Below, piece by piece: positions 50,371 through 61,195 of a DNA stretch of 64,000 nt. The notes under the pieces are model-generated. The model saw only the letters and a program-made list of their open reading frames with translations, did not search any database and was not told the DNA's origin. The translations under genes and the position numbers were made by a program. How positions within the stretch are numbered: the first letter of the stretch is position 1; each line of letters opens with the position of its first letter. The stretch comes from Streptomyces parvus (GTDB taxonomy: Bacteria > Actinomycetota > Actinomycetes > Streptomycetales > Streptomycetaceae), in assembly GCF_014648875.1 (NCBI RefSeq), contig NZ_BMRY01000010.1:186001-250000 (forward strand). The letters are read 5' to 3'.

Positions 50371-51231
50371 GTGAGTAATACCTATGGCGAATGGTTGAAG
50401 GGTCAGCGAGAGGCGGCCGGGCTGACACAGCAGCAGCTCGCCGATCTGGCGCTGATGACGCGGTCGCACATCTCGCACATCGAGGCGGGGCGTCGCATGC
50501 CGAGCGAGGAGGATGCCCGGCGGCTGGATTTGGCACTGGGCACGGGCAATGTGCTCACGAGCTTCCGTCCAGGAGCTGAGGATGACGGAGTGCTCGCGGA
50601 CTACTTCGGCGCGGCGCGGCATCTCGAACAGCAGGCGACGATGATCCGCGAGTTCGCCCTGTCATTCTTCCCGGGCATCCTCCAGACCGAGGCTTACGCA
50701 CGCGCCGTCCTCGGCATGGCGTTCCCACCGTTGGGCCCGACGGAGTGTGACAAGGCCGTCGTCGCACGGCTGAATCGCGCAAAGATCCTCCACGGACCCA
50801 AGCCACCAGTGGTCTGGGCGGTCTTGGACGAAGCATCGCTCCGACGTCCGATCGGTGGACCGAAGGTCATGGCTGAACAGCTGGACCACATCGTCGAGCT
50901 CACCGAAGCGAAGCTCATCCGCACGCACGTGCTTCCCATGTCGGTCGGCTTCCACTCATTGTTGGAGAGCATGCTGACGTTGATGTGGTTCGAGGACCAG
51001 CCGCCAGTTGCCTATAGCGAAGGGGTCCGGGTAAGCCGGTTGCACGACTCGCCAGCCGTAGTCGAGGCACTTCAGAGCCGTTACGCTCTTTCCCTGAGCG
51101 ACTCCCTGTCACGAGACGACTCTTTGGCAGTGGTGAAGGCAACAGCGAGGGGCTACAGAGAGCATGGCCAGGCGGACCATCCCGACCGACTTCTCGCCCA
51201 CCCGCTGGCGCAAGTCCTCCTACAGCGGTAG
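50371..51231 (+). CDS. XRE-family regulator with DUF5753 (WhiJ-type)
   Basis: This 286-aa protein has an N-terminal helix-turn-helix (YGEWLKGQREAAGLTQQQLA, TRSHISHIEAGRRMPSEEDA) and the C-terminal DUF5753 domain (FFPGILQTEAYARAVLG, then GGPKVMAEQLDHIVELTEAK and PVAYSEGV). The GTG at 50371 has GGGAG at 6-nt spacing. It overlaps the DUF397 gene. In S. coelicolor WhiJ-type regulators act with small DUF397 partners on development; here the pair forms the same unit. The target is unknown. Confidence 0.87.
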   Translation: MSNTYGEWLKGQREAAGLTQQQLADLALMTRSHISHIEAGRRMPSEEDARRLDLALGTGNVLTSFRPGAEDDGVLADYFGAARHLEQQATMIREFALSFFPGILQTEAYARAVLGMAFPPLGPTECDKAVVARLNRAKILHGPKPPVVWAVLDEASLRRPIGGPKVMAEQLDHIVELTEAKLIRTHVLPMSVGFHSLLESMLTLMWFEDQPPVAYSEGVRVSRLHDSPAVVEALQSRYALSLSDSLSRDDSLAVVKATARGYREHGQADHPDRLLAHPLAQVLLQR

Positions 51232-51385
51232 CGAGTCGGGCAGCTGCCTGGAGGTCCAGGACCACCACCCCACCGCCGTCCCCGTCCGCGACTCCAAGGT
51301 CCCCGGCGGGCCCGCCCTGCTCATCCCCGCCGCCGGGTGGACCTCCTTCGTGGACGCGGTCAAGCGCGGGGTCTTCTCCGCCTGA
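51164..51385 (+). CDS. DUF397-domain protein
   Basis: This 73-aa protein has the DUF397 signature RWRKSSYSGSESGSCLEVQD, then VPVRDSKVPGGPALLIPAAG and WTSFVDAVKRG. It overlaps the XRE gene by 68 nt in another frame, longer than the usual 4-nt coupling. It is the partner of the WhiJ-type regulator upstream; no DNA-binding motif is present in it. Confidence 0.85.
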   Translation: MARRTIPTDFSPTRWRKSSYSGSESGSCLEVQDHHPTAVPVRDSKVPGGPALLIPAAGWTSFVDAVKRGVFSA

Positions 51386-51419
51386 CCCGGAGGTCAAGCG
51401 GAGAAGGCCCGCCCGGGCC

Positions 51420-53810
<2,391 letters not shown>

Positions 53811-53877
53811 GCTCGTCGTCTCTCCGTAACTGGATAACTGACCGTTGCTGGTGCGCGGAGCCTACTGTCCGTGCGTG

Positions 53878-53911
53878 GGGGCCGGGGCCCGAATTGCCGG
53901 GCTCCGGCCCC
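53878..53911 (-). terminator. Hairpin after the VOC gene
   Basis: A 14-bp stem with one G-T pair (GGGGCCGGGGCCCG, 53878-53891, with 53898-53911) closes a 6-nt loop. On the minus strand it lies 28 nt after the VOC stop. It should end the AraC-VOC transcript ahead of the UvrA-like gene. Confidence 0.65.
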
Positions 53912-53938
53912 TGGGTTCGGGGTGGCGGGGGTCGGGTG

Positions 53939-54352
53939 CTACTTCTTGGCCTGGGTGATGCGCAGCATGTTGCCGGAGGGGTCCCGGAAGGCGCAGTCGC
54001 GGACGCCGTACGGCTGGTCGATCGGCTCCTGGAGGACTTCGCCACCCGCTGCGCGGACCTTCTCGAACGCCGCGTCCACGTCGTCGGAGGTGAGGATGAC
54101 GCCGCGCAGCATGCCCTTGGCGAGCAGTTCGGCCATGGTCTGCCGGTCGGCGGCCGGGGCGTTCGGGTCGGCGAGCGGGGGCTCCAGGACGATCTCCACG
54201 TCCGGCTGGGCGGGGGACCCGACGGTCACCCAGCGCATGCCTTCGAATCCGACGTCGTTGCGCACCTCCATTCCCAGGGCGTCGCGGTAGAAGGCGAGCG
54301 CCTTGTCGTGGTCGTCGACGGCGATGAAGCACTGCGAGAGCTTGATGTCCAT
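53939..54352 (-). CDS. VOC-family (glyoxalase/bleomycin-resistance-type) protein
   Basis: This 137-aa protein has the VOC pattern CFIAVDDHDKALAFYRDALG at the start and YGVRDCAFRDPSGNMLRI at the end, with the metal-ligand positions of the glyoxalase fold partly conserved. Members isomerise or bind small molecules. It starts at ATG 54352, 10 nt after the AraC stop on the same strand, so it is co-transcribed with that regulator. The substrate is unknown. Confidence 0.85.
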   Translation of the reverse strand: MDIKLSQCFIAVDDHDKALAFYRDALGMEVRNDVGFEGMRWVTVGSPAQPDVEIVLEPPLADPNAPAADRQTMAELLAKGMLRGVILTSDDVDAAFEKVRAAGGEVLQEPIDQPYGVRDCAFRDPSGNMLRITQAKK

Positions 54353-54362
54353 GGCTTTCACG

Positions 54363-54782
54363 CTACGGGCGGGGCTTTCGATCCGCTTCTCCATTCCTGA
54401 CCGGTCGGGTGAGCATCTTGGCGACGCACGCGGGGATGGTCTCGCCCTCCTCGTGGGGGCGGGCCCGGTAGGCGCTGGGGCTCTCCCCGACCAGCTCCGT
54501 GAAGCGGGAGCTGAACGAGCCCAGTGACGTACAGCCGACGGCGAAGCAGACGTCAGTGACCGACAGGTCGCCCCGGCGCAGCAGTGCCTTGGCCCGCTCG
54601 ATGCGGCGGGTCATGAGATAGCTGTACGGGGTCTCGCCGAAGGCGGCGCGGAAGCTGCGGGAGAAGTGGCCCGCCGACATCAGGGCGTCGCGGGCCAGCG
54701 CGGGGACGTCGAGCGGTTCGGCGTACTCGCGGTCCATGCGGTCACGGGCCCGACGGAGCCGGACCAGGTCCTCCAGCCTCAC
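54363..54782 (-). CDS. AraC-family regulator (short, two-HTH domain only)
   Basis: This 139-aa protein consists of just the AraC double helix-turn-helix (ALMSAGHFSRSFRAAFGETP, MTRRIERAKALLRRGDLSVT, and CTSLGSFSSRFTELVGESPS). No ligand-binding domain is present, so it is a MarA/SoxS-like regulator controlled by its amount. The GTG at 54782 has GAAGG 7 nt upstream. It probably controls the VOC gene next to it. Confidence 0.87.
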   Translation of the reverse strand: MRLEDLVRLRRARDRMDREYAEPLDVPALARDALMSAGHFSRSFRAAFGETPYSYLMTRRIERAKALLRRGDLSVTDVCFAVGCTSLGSFSSRFTELVGESPSAYRARPHEEGETIPACVAKMLTRPVRNGEADRKPRP

Positions 54783-54873
54783 TCCCTCACCTTCCTCTCC
54801 TCACCCTCCCACGGCGCCCGGAGCCCGGCCCGCAGCCCGCAGCCCGCAGCCCGGACCATCGTCCGCGGTCCCG

Positions 54874-55215
54874 TCACCACTCGCGCTCCGCGATCAGCTC
54901 CTCCGGGTCCGCGTCCTCGAAGCCGTACGCCGTGGCGATGGTCCAGAAGGCCTCGCCTATCTCCTCGCGGGCGACCGTCTCGATCTCGCTGCCCGCCGCG
55001 TCGAACTCCTCCTCCAGGTCGTTGAAGGCCTCGGTCGCCACCGCGGTCAGCGCGTACAGCGCGGTGAGGTCCGCCGGGCGCTCCGCCTCGATCCGCTCGC
55101 ACAGGGCGTGCAGGATCGCCGTGCCCTTGTCCAGGACATGGTCGGGGAAGTAGTCGTCCTCGTACAGCACAGCCAGGAAGGTGTGGCCCGCGAGCTGTTC
55201 GTTCGTGATGGTCAT
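54874..55215 (-). CDS. DUF5713-family protein
   Basis: This 113-aa acidic protein contains FLAVLYEDDYFPDHVLDKG, TALYALTAVATEAFNDLEEE and IGEAFWTIATAYGFEDADPE, matching the small helical DUF5713 family. GGGGGGG precedes the ATG at 55215. The function is unknown. The GCAGCCC-type repeats downstream (54831-54855) may disturb a terminator. Confidence 0.75.
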   Translation of the reverse strand: MTITNEQLAGHTFLAVLYEDDYFPDHVLDKGTAILHALCERIEAERPADLTALYALTAVATEAFNDLEEEFDAAGSEIETVAREEIGEAFWTIATAYGFEDADPEELIAEREW

Positions 55216-55390
55216 CGTGCCCCCCCGATACATACCGCCGCCGTCTGTGTCCGATGGTCCCCCATGCCACTGACAATCGGGTCGCCCCTCGGCCTCCGCC
55301 GAGGCCGCCCCTTGGCCTTTACCCGTGCGTCGCGTGCCGAGCATCACCCTGGACAGCTACCACAACCGGCGGGTAACTTCGAAGGGAGTC

Positions 55391-55406
55391 TGAGCAAGCG
55401 CTTAGA
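55391..55406. promoter_or_regulatory. Palindromic operator upstream of the acyl-CoA dehydrogenase
   Basis: TGAGCAAGCGCTTAGA contains the 8-bp palindrome AAGCGCTT. Palindromes of the AGCAAGCGCTT type are the binding sites of TetR regulators upstream of acyl-CoA metabolism genes in actinobacteria. It lies about 60 bp before the start codon. Confidence 0.45.
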
Positions 55407-55466
55407 CATGTTCAGCCGGTTTCCGCGAGTTTCCCGCGGATCAACTGCCGATCTAGGAGGCATCCC

Positions 55467-56624
55467 GTGCGCCGTACGGTATTCAACGAGGACCACGAGG
55501 CGTTCCGGGAGACCATCCGCGCCTTCATCGCGGCCGAGGTCGTGCCGGTCTACGACGAGTGGTTCGCCGCGGGCCAGGCTCCGCGCGACTTCTACCTCAA
55601 GCTCGGTGAGCTGGGCATCTTCGGCATCGAGGTCGACGAGGAGTACGGCGGCGCGGGCATCGAATCGCACAAGTACGGGGCCGTCATCTACGAGGAGACC
55701 GCCCGCGCCGGCGTCACCTTCGGCGGCTCCGGTGTGCACACGCTGCTCGGCCTCCCGTACATCAAGATGCTCGCCACCGACGACCAGAAGAAGCGCTGGC
55801 TGCCGAAGTTCGCGACCGGCGAGGAGATGTGGGCCCTCGCGATGACCGAGCCGGGCACCGGCTCCGACGTCGCGGGCATGAAGACCACCGCGAAGCTCTC
55901 CGAGGACGGCACGCACTACGTCCTCAACGGTGCGAAGACCTTCATCACCGGTGGCGTCCACGCCGACCGCGTCATCGTCTGCGCCCGTACCGCCGCCCCG
56001 CGCGAGGACGACCGCCGCTTCGGCATCTCCCTCTTCGCCGTCGACACGAAGTCCGAGGGCTACTCGGTCGGCCGCAAGCTCGACAAGCTGGGCCTGAAGG
56101 TCTCCGACACCGCCGAGCTGGCGTTCGTCGACGTCAAGGTCCCGGTCGAGGACCTCATGGGCGAGGAGAACAAGGGCTTCGGCTACCTCGGCACCAACCT
56201 GGCCTCCGAGCGCTGGGGCATCGCCTTCGGCGCGTACGCCCAGGCCGCGGCGGCCGTCCGGTTCGCCAAGGAGTACGTCCAGGACCGCACGGTCTTCGGC
56301 AAGACCGTCGCCTCGTTCCAGAACACCAAGTTCGAGCTGGCCGCCTGCCAGGCCGAGGTCGACGCGGCCCAGGCCGTCGCCGACCGTGCGATGGAGGCCC
56401 TGGACGCCGGTGAGCTCACGGCGGCAGAGGCCGCCTCCGCGAAGCTGTTCTGCACCGAGGTCGCCCACCGCGTCATCGACCGCTGCCTCCAGCTGCACGG
56501 CGGCTACGGCTTCATGAACGAGTACCCGATCGCCCGCCTGTACGCGGACAACCGCGTCAACCGCATCTACGGCGGCACCAGCGAGGTCATGAAGTCGATC
56601 ATCGCCAAGTCCATGGGCCTGTAA
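55467..56624 (+). CDS. Acyl-CoA dehydrogenase (long-chain-type)
   Basis: This 385-aa flavoprotein has EVDEEYGGAGIESHKYGAVI near the front, ALAMTEPGTGSDVAG as the FAD/substrate motif and GGYGFMNEYPIARLYAD near the end. The position that holds Glu in medium-chain enzymes (IYEGT) is IYGGT here. The catalytic base is therefore expected on helix G, as in long-chain and isovaleryl-CoA dehydrogenases. The GTG at 55467 has TAGGAGG at 6 nt. The TesB gene begins 17 nt after it, so fatty acyl-CoA oxidation and thioester hydrolysis are coupled. Confidence 0.92.
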   Translation: MRRTVFNEDHEAFRETIRAFIAAEVVPVYDEWFAAGQAPRDFYLKLGELGIFGIEVDEEYGGAGIESHKYGAVIYEETARAGVTFGGSGVHTLLGLPYIKMLATDDQKKRWLPKFATGEEMWALAMTEPGTGSDVAGMKTTAKLSEDGTHYVLNGAKTFITGGVHADRVIVCARTAAPREDDRRFGISLFAVDTKSEGYSVGRKLDKLGLKVSDTAELAFVDVKVPVEDLMGEENKGFGYLGTNLASERWGIAFGAYAQAAAAVRFAKEYVQDRTVFGKTVASFQNTKFELAACQAEVDAAQAVADRAMEALDAGELTAAEAASAKLFCTEVAHRVIDRCLQLHGGYGFMNEYPIARLYADNRVNRIYGGTSEVMKSIIAKSMGL

Positions 56625-56641
56625 GGGACTACCTTCACTCC

Positions 56642-57526
56642 ATGAACGAGAGTCCCGATCCCCTGCTCGATCTGCTCCACCTGCTCGACCTGGAGCAGAT
56701 CGAGCGGGACATCTTCCGGGGCGAGAGCCGCAGCGCGCTCGTGCCCCGGGTGTTCGGCGGCCAGGTCGCGGCCCAGGCGCTCGTCGCCGCGGGCCGCACC
56801 GTTCCCGCCGACCGGGCCGCCCACTCGCTCCACTCGTACTTCCTGCGGGCCGGCGACCCGGGCGCGCCCATCGTCTACACCGTCGACCGCATCCGGGACG
56901 GGAAGTCCTTCACAACCCGCCGCGTCGTCGCCGTCCAGCACGGGCAGCCGATCTTCCACCTCTCCGCGTCCTTCCAGACGTACGAGGAGGGCATGGAGCA
57001 CCAGGCCCCCATGCCCGCGGCCCCGGACCCGGAGACCCTGCCGACGGCCGCCGAGATGCTGCCCCGGTACGCGGACCGCTTCAGCGATCCCGGCGTTGTA
57101 GACCGGCTGATCGAGGCGCGGCAGGCGGTGGACCTGCGGTATGTGGACGCGCCGCCGTTCGGCACGGTGGGCGAGCCGCGCGAACCCCGCTCCCAGGTGT
57201 GGTTCCGGACCAACGGCAAGCTCGCCGACGATCCGCTGCTGCACGTCTGCATGGCGACGTACGTCTCCGACATGACCCTGCTCGACTCGGTGCTCCTCGC
57301 CCACGGGCGGGGCGGCTGGGCGGTCGGGGACGTGGTCGGGGCCAGCCTGGACCACGCGATGTGGTTCCACCGGCCGTTCCGGGCGGACGAGTGGCTGCTG
57401 TACGACCAGGAGTCGCCGTCGGCCTCCGGTGGACGCGGCCTGGGCCAGGCCCGCATCTACACCGCCGACGGCCGCCTCGCGATCACGGTCATCCAGGAAG
57501 GCGTCGTCCGTATCCCGCGAGGATGA
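56642..57526 (+). CDS. tesB: Acyl-CoA thioesterase II (TesB)
   Basis: This 294-aa protein has two hot-dog repeats: GQVAAQALVAAGRTVPADRA, HSLHSYFLRAGDP and LLDSVLLAHGRGGW, GASLDHAMWFHRPF with the catalytic Asp, and a late GQARIYTADGRLAITV with the conserved Gln. It hydrolyses acyl-CoA to free acid. It follows the dehydrogenase by 17 nt. The last codons run into a 20-nt tandem repeat that also gives the stop codon. Confidence 0.9.
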   Translation: MNESPDPLLDLLHLLDLEQIERDIFRGESRSALVPRVFGGQVAAQALVAAGRTVPADRAAHSLHSYFLRAGDPGAPIVYTVDRIRDGKSFTTRRVVAVQHGQPIFHLSASFQTYEEGMEHQAPMPAAPDPETLPTAAEMLPRYADRFSDPGVVDRLIEARQAVDLRYVDAPPFGTVGEPREPRSQVWFRTNGKLADDPLLHVCMATYVSDMTLLDSVLLAHGRGGWAVGDVVGASLDHAMWFHRPFRADEWLLYDQESPSASGGRGLGQARIYTADGRLAITVIQEGVVRIPRG

Positions 57527-57566
57527 CGCACATCCCCCGAGGATGATGCGCATCCCGCGAGGATGA
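57509..57566 (+). repeat. Three 20-nt tandem repeats at the tesB 3' end
   Basis: CATCCCGCGAGGATGA-type units occur at 57509-57526, 57527-57546 and 57547-57566, each ending with TGA. The first supplies the tesB stop codon. It is probably a recent slippage triplication, and repeated GAGGATGA could offer re-initiation sites. Confidence 0.8.
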
Positions 57567-57604
57567 ACAGCCCCTTAAGTCGCTATTCCGACATACTCCC
57601 CACC

Positions 57605-58573
57605 ATGAGCGACGCGAAGGCCAACAAGACAGCTGACGGTGGGGAGTCCACCTTCACCGTGATCGTGGCGACCCTCGCCAACCTCGGCATCGCCGTGGCC
57701 AAGGCCGTCGCCGGGCTGATCAGCGGCTCCAGCGCGATGCTCTCCGAGGCGGCCCACTCGGTCGCCGACACCGTCACCGAGGTCATGCTCCTCACCGCCC
57801 TGAAGCGGAGCGGGAAGCCGGCCGACGAGGACCACCCCCTCGGTTACGGCCCCGAGCGCTACATCTGGGCGATGCTCGCCTCCATCGCCACCTTCGTCGG
57901 CGGGGCGGTCTTCTCGATCTACGACGGGGTGCACACCCTGGTCGCGGGCGAGGAGCTGGGCGACCCGCTCGTCTCCTACATCGTCCTGGCCGTCGCCTTC
58001 CTGCTGGAGGGCTACTCGCTGCGCACCGGGGTCAAGCAGGTGCGGCGCGAGGCGTCCCGGCTGCGGGTGCCGGACACGTACTACCTGCGCCACACCCCCG
58101 ACACGGCCGTGAAGGCCGTCGTGATGGAGGACTCGGCGGCCCTGATCGGCCTGCTGCTGGCAGCGGGCGGTCTGCTGGGCGGGCAGCTCTCCGGCTCGGG
58201 CGTCTGGGACGGGATCGCGTCCTGCCTGATCGGCCTGCTGCTCGTGTACGTCGCCTGGGTGCTCGGCCGGTCCAACGCCCAGCTGCTCATCGGACGGCCG
58301 CTGCCCGAGGCGGTGCGGTCCGGGGTGCGCGAGGAGCTGCTGTCGGTGCCGCACATCGTGGAGGTCCTGGAGCTGACCACGCTGATCCAGGGGCCGGACG
58401 AGATCCTGATCGCCGCGAAGATCGACTTCCGGGACATGGCCACCGCGGCGGAGGTCGAGTGGGCCTGCGAGGAGGCGGAGGACCAGTTGCGCGAGCGGTT
58501 CCCGTCGGTCCGGCGGGTGTATCTGGACCCGACGCCGGGGCGGGCGCAGCGGCTGCGGCACCCCGAGCGCTGA
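57605..58573 (+). CDS. Cation diffusion facilitator (CDF) metal transporter
   Basis: This 322-aa protein has six hydrophobic helices and the CDF metal site: HSVAD in TM2 (EAAHSVADTVTEV) and EDSAA in TM5. A C-terminal cytosolic metal-binding domain follows (LIQGPDEILIAAKIDF). CDF proteins export Zn, Fe, Mn or Co. The ATG at 57605 has no ribosome binding site; CATACT ends 8 nt before it, consistent with a leaderless mRNA. An upstream ATG at 57563 lies inside the repeat. Metal specificity cannot be read. Confidence 0.87.
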   Translation: MSDAKANKTADGGESTFTVIVATLANLGIAVAKAVAGLISGSSAMLSEAAHSVADTVTEVMLLTALKRSGKPADEDHPLGYGPERYIWAMLASIATFVGGAVFSIYDGVHTLVAGEELGDPLVSYIVLAVAFLLEGYSLRTGVKQVRREASRLRVPDTYYLRHTPDTAVKAVVMEDSAALIGLLLAAGGLLGGQLSGSGVWDGIASCLIGLLLVYVAWVLGRSNAQLLIGRPLPEAVRSGVREELLSVPHIVEVLELTTLIQGPDEILIAAKIDFRDMATAAEVEWACEEAEDQLRERFPSVRRVYLDPTPGRAQRLRHPER

Positions 58574-58701
58574 CGCCCCGGGACGCCGGACGCCACGCCC
58601 CGTACCCCCTTCCCGCACGACCACGACACCGCCGCGTGATGCACCTCACGGGGCTCAACTCCCCGCGCGTACAACCCTTTCGGGTCATCGGCGATCAAGA
58701 C

Positions 58702-58724
58702 TGTGCGGTCGTTGTGACCGCACA
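58702..58724. promoter_or_regulatory. 9-bp inverted repeat, operator or terminator
   Basis: TGTGCGGTC (58702-58710) and GACCGCACA (58716-58724) form a perfect inverted repeat with a 5-nt centre, followed by CGTTTT. It could terminate the CDF transcript or be an operator for the secreted-protein gene that starts at 58790. Confidence 0.5.
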
Positions 58725-58789
58725 CGTTTTCGGGTCCGCCCTTTCACGATCCGAATCCGCCCGCCGACAGTCGATCATGGAGACTCCTC

Positions 58790-59713
58790 ATGTCCCAGCA
58801 CTCCCGCAAGAGGTTGACGTCCGGCAAGAAGGCGATCCTCGGCGTCAGCGCACTGGCTGCCTCCGGGCTCGCCGTCGGCCTGCTCGTCACTCCGTCCGCG
58901 GTGGCGGAGGGGACCGGTGCGGCCGAGGCGCTGAAGCAGAACGAGGCGGCGGTCGCCGACGCGAGGGCGGCGAAGTCCGCCGCGCCCAAGAGCCTGGCCG
59001 CGAGATCAGCCGGCTCCACCGTTCTCTCCGGCGTCACCGTCAACGGAGGCAACAGCGCCGCCGTCGGAACGAAGAACACGCAGACGATCACCGTGAAGTG
59101 GAAGCTCAGTGGCGGGTCGACGCTCTACGGCAGCCACGCGTCGCTCTGGCGTGGCACCGACATCACCAGCGGACCGGAGCAGTTCATCACCTCCGAGCAG
59201 TTCAATGCGGGCACCGAACCCTGCGTTCCGTCCGGCGACGCCACGTTCGACTGCACAGCCACCTACAAGATCAACCCCCGGATCGACCTGAAGAACGAGG
59301 ATGCCGGAGCCTGGAAGATCAGCCTCTGGGCAGTCACCGACGCGATCACCGGCGTGGACACCGACAACGCCAGGACCTGGTACCTCCAGCGCTGGTCCCG
59401 GCTGAGCAACAACGCGGCCCCCGAGCCCGTCGCCAAGGGCAAGACGATCACGATCACCGGCAAGCTGGAGCGGGCCAACTGGGACACGTACAAGTACGCG
59501 GGCTACACCCAGCAGATCGTCCACCTCCAGGAGCGTTCGCTGACCGGCTCGTACGCCACCACCAGCAGTCACCGCACCGGCACCGGCAGCCAGGCCGGCG
59601 TGGAGAAGAAGACCCGCACCGCGACCACCGACCGCTGCTACCGCTACGCGTTCGAGGGCACCTCCACCACGCCTCCGGTCAACGGCACCGGTGACTGCGT
59701 GGACGTGCGCTGA
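58790..59713 (+). CDS. Secreted protein of unknown function
   Basis: This 307-aa protein has a Sec signal (KKAILGVSALAASGLAVGLL, cleavage after AVA near residue 39), then an Ala-rich linker and a beta-rich mature domain (TVLSGVTVNGGNSAAVGTKN, ITVKWKLSGGSTLYGSHASL, TITITGKLERANWDTYKYAG). Two cysteine pairs (EPC/FDC, DRC/GDC) suggest disulphides. The layout recalls streptomycete Ig-like calcium- or wall-associated secreted proteins, but no family is recognised. The ATG at 58790 follows GGAG. A strong terminator follows. Confidence 0.75.
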   Translation: MSQHSRKRLTSGKKAILGVSALAASGLAVGLLVTPSAVAEGTGAAEALKQNEAAVADARAAKSAAPKSLAARSAGSTVLSGVTVNGGNSAAVGTKNTQTITVKWKLSGGSTLYGSHASLWRGTDITSGPEQFITSEQFNAGTEPCVPSGDATFDCTATYKINPRIDLKNEDAGAWKISLWAVTDAITGVDTDNARTWYLQRWSRLSNNAAPEPVAKGKTITITGKLERANWDTYKYAGYTQQIVHLQERSLTGSYATTSSHRTGTGSQAGVEKKTRTATTDRCYRYAFEGTSTTPPVNGTGDCVDVR

Positions 59714-59720
59714 GTCCCCG

Positions 59721-59750
59721 GCCTCGCTGACCACACCGGGTCAGCGAGGC
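59721..59750 (+). terminator. 12-bp perfect terminator hairpin
   Basis: GCCTCGCTGACC (59721-59732) and GGTCAGCGAGGC (59739-59750) pair perfectly with loop ACACCG, 8 nt after the secreted protein's stop. It lies between convergent genes and can serve both. Confidence 0.8.
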
Positions 59751-59849
59751 GACGGGCCCCTGCCCGTCCCGGTGTCGCCCGCCTGCGGATCCGGTGACGC
59801 GGGCCGGGCCGGCCCGCTCCTTGCGGCCACGCCGCCGTGGCTCACCGGC

Positions 59850-60284
59850 TCACGGCGTCAGCTCCGCCACCGCTTTCGCGATCCGGCGCTCGCGTGTCGC
59901 GTCCGTCTTCGCCCCCTCGACCGAGGCGACGTGCGCCTTCTGGCGGCTGGGCGCGAGCGCGGCGAACGCCTCCGCCGCCCCGGGGGCCGCCGCCAGCGCC
60001 GCCGCCAGGTCCTCGGGCGGCTCCACCGTGCGGGGCGCGGTGTCGAGGGTCAGCTCCACCTCGATGGCGTCCCCGCCGCCGATGCCGGTCGCCTTGCGCT
60101 TGTCCGCGCTGAACGGGATGAGGTACTGGCCGCCCATCGGGGCGATCGTCGAGCGGTACGCGTATCCGTTCACCGTGACGTTCACCGGCGGGCGCTTGCC
60201 CGCGCCGAGGGCCTCGACCACGTCCTCCGGCACCTCGATGCCGGTGTTGTTCCCGGTCTGGAACATCGTCGTGCTGAACTTCAC
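59850..60284 (-). CDS. DUF1905/YdeI-type protein
   Basis: This 144-aa protein has an N-terminal DUF1905-like barrel (VKFSTTMFQTGNNTGIEVPE, then VNVTVNGYAYRSTIAPMGGQ and GIGGGDAIEVELTLDTAP) and a C-terminal bacteriocin-protection/OmpD-associated helix pair (PSRQKAHVASVEGAKTDATR). The GTG at 60284 is chosen because GAAGGG lies 9 nt upstream; GTG 60293 would be too near it. The cellular role is not known. Confidence 0.8.
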   Translation of the reverse strand: MKFSTTMFQTGNNTGIEVPEDVVEALGAGKRPPVNVTVNGYAYRSTIAPMGGQYLIPFSADKRKATGIGGGDAIEVELTLDTAPRTVEPPEDLAAALAAAPGAAEAFAALAPSRQKAHVASVEGAKTDATRERRIAKAVAELTP

Positions 60285-60373
60285 GGCCCGCACCCTTCGT
60301 CTCCGCCGGCTTCTCCCCGGCTGTCGTCAGTGCAGACGCCCGCCGCGCCGGAAACTCATCGCCGACGGGATCC

Positions 60374-61195
60374 CTACGCCGCAGGCTCCTCGACGGCCGG
60401 TTCCGCGGGCTCCTCCTCCAGCAGCCCCGCCGCGTGCAGCAGGTAGTCCGTCATCGGGTCGTAGAAGCGCGGGTCGGTGACATGGTCGTCCAGCGGGACC
60501 GTGACCTGGAGGGTGCCCTCCGACTCGCCGAGGAAGAGGGCCGGGTCGTTGCAGTCGGCGTAGCCGATCGCGTCCAGCCCCCGCTGTCCGGCGCACCCCG
60601 CCCAGCCGTGGTCGGCGACGACGAGGTCGGGCAGCGGGCGGCCCAGGTGGGCCATGGCGTCCAGGATGGCCGTCATCGGGGCCGGGGAGTGGGTGTGCCA
60701 GAGGGTGGCCCCGCGCTCCAGCATCGCGACGTCGGCGAACTGGACGACCAGCCCCTCGTCCGCGATCAGCCCCGACGGGATGCGGACGATCTCGCAGCCC
60801 GCGCGGCGCAGCGCGTCCGCCGTCTGCCGGTGTACGTCCAGCAGGCCGCCGGGGTGGCCGGTGGCGAAGAGGACCCGCTCCCGGCCGTCGGCGGCCTTGC
60901 GCAGACGGGCCGCCATCCGCTCCAGGGCGTCGACCGTCAGCTCGGGGTCGATGGTGTCCTGGCCCTGCCGGTGGGCGGGGTCGTCGTTCACCCCGCAGCG
61001 CTCGGCCATCACGGCGAGGACGTCCTGCTCGTCGGTCCAGCGGTCGCCGAGCTCCAGACCGAGCCAGTAGTGGCGGTCGCCGTTGGCGAGCTTCCGGTAG
61101 TGGGAGAGGTTGTTGTCGCGTGGTGTGGCGACGTCCCCCGCGATACGCGTACGGACGAGGTGGTCGACGAGGGCGGCGCGGCTGGGTATCGGCAT
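60374..61195 (-). CDS. Conserved actinobacterial protein, often labelled phosphatase
   Basis: This 273-aa protein contains AALVDHLVRTRIAGDVATPR, DNNLSHYRKLANGDRHYWLG, VLFATGHPGGLLDVHRQTAD, LWHTHSPAPM and DLVVADHGWAG. The conserved His/Asp clusters look catalytic, but no HAD, PAP2 or histidine-phosphatase signature is seen, so the phosphatase label used for relatives is weakly founded. The ATG at 61195 gives a clear N-terminus. It is divergent from the glycosyltransferase gene. Confidence 0.7.
   Translation of the reverse strand: MPIPSRAALVDHLVRTRIAGDVATPRDNNLSHYRKLANGDRHYWLGLELGDRWTDEQDVLAVMAERCGVNDDPAHRQGQDTIDPELTVDALERMAARLRKAADGRERVLFATGHPGGLLDVHRQTADALRRAGCEIVRIPSGLIADEGLVVQFADVAMLERGATLWHTHSPAPMTAILDAMAHLGRPLPDLVVADHGWAGCAGQRGLDAIGYADCNDPALFLGESEGTLQVTVPLDDHVTDPRFYDPMTDYLLHAAGLLEEEPAEPAVEEPAA

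Noticed and set aside
55467..56624. Inactive acyl-CoA dehydrogenase because Glu is missing from IYGGT
   Set aside because: Long-chain and isovaleryl-type enzymes carry the base elsewhere, so the Gly is normal for that subgroup.
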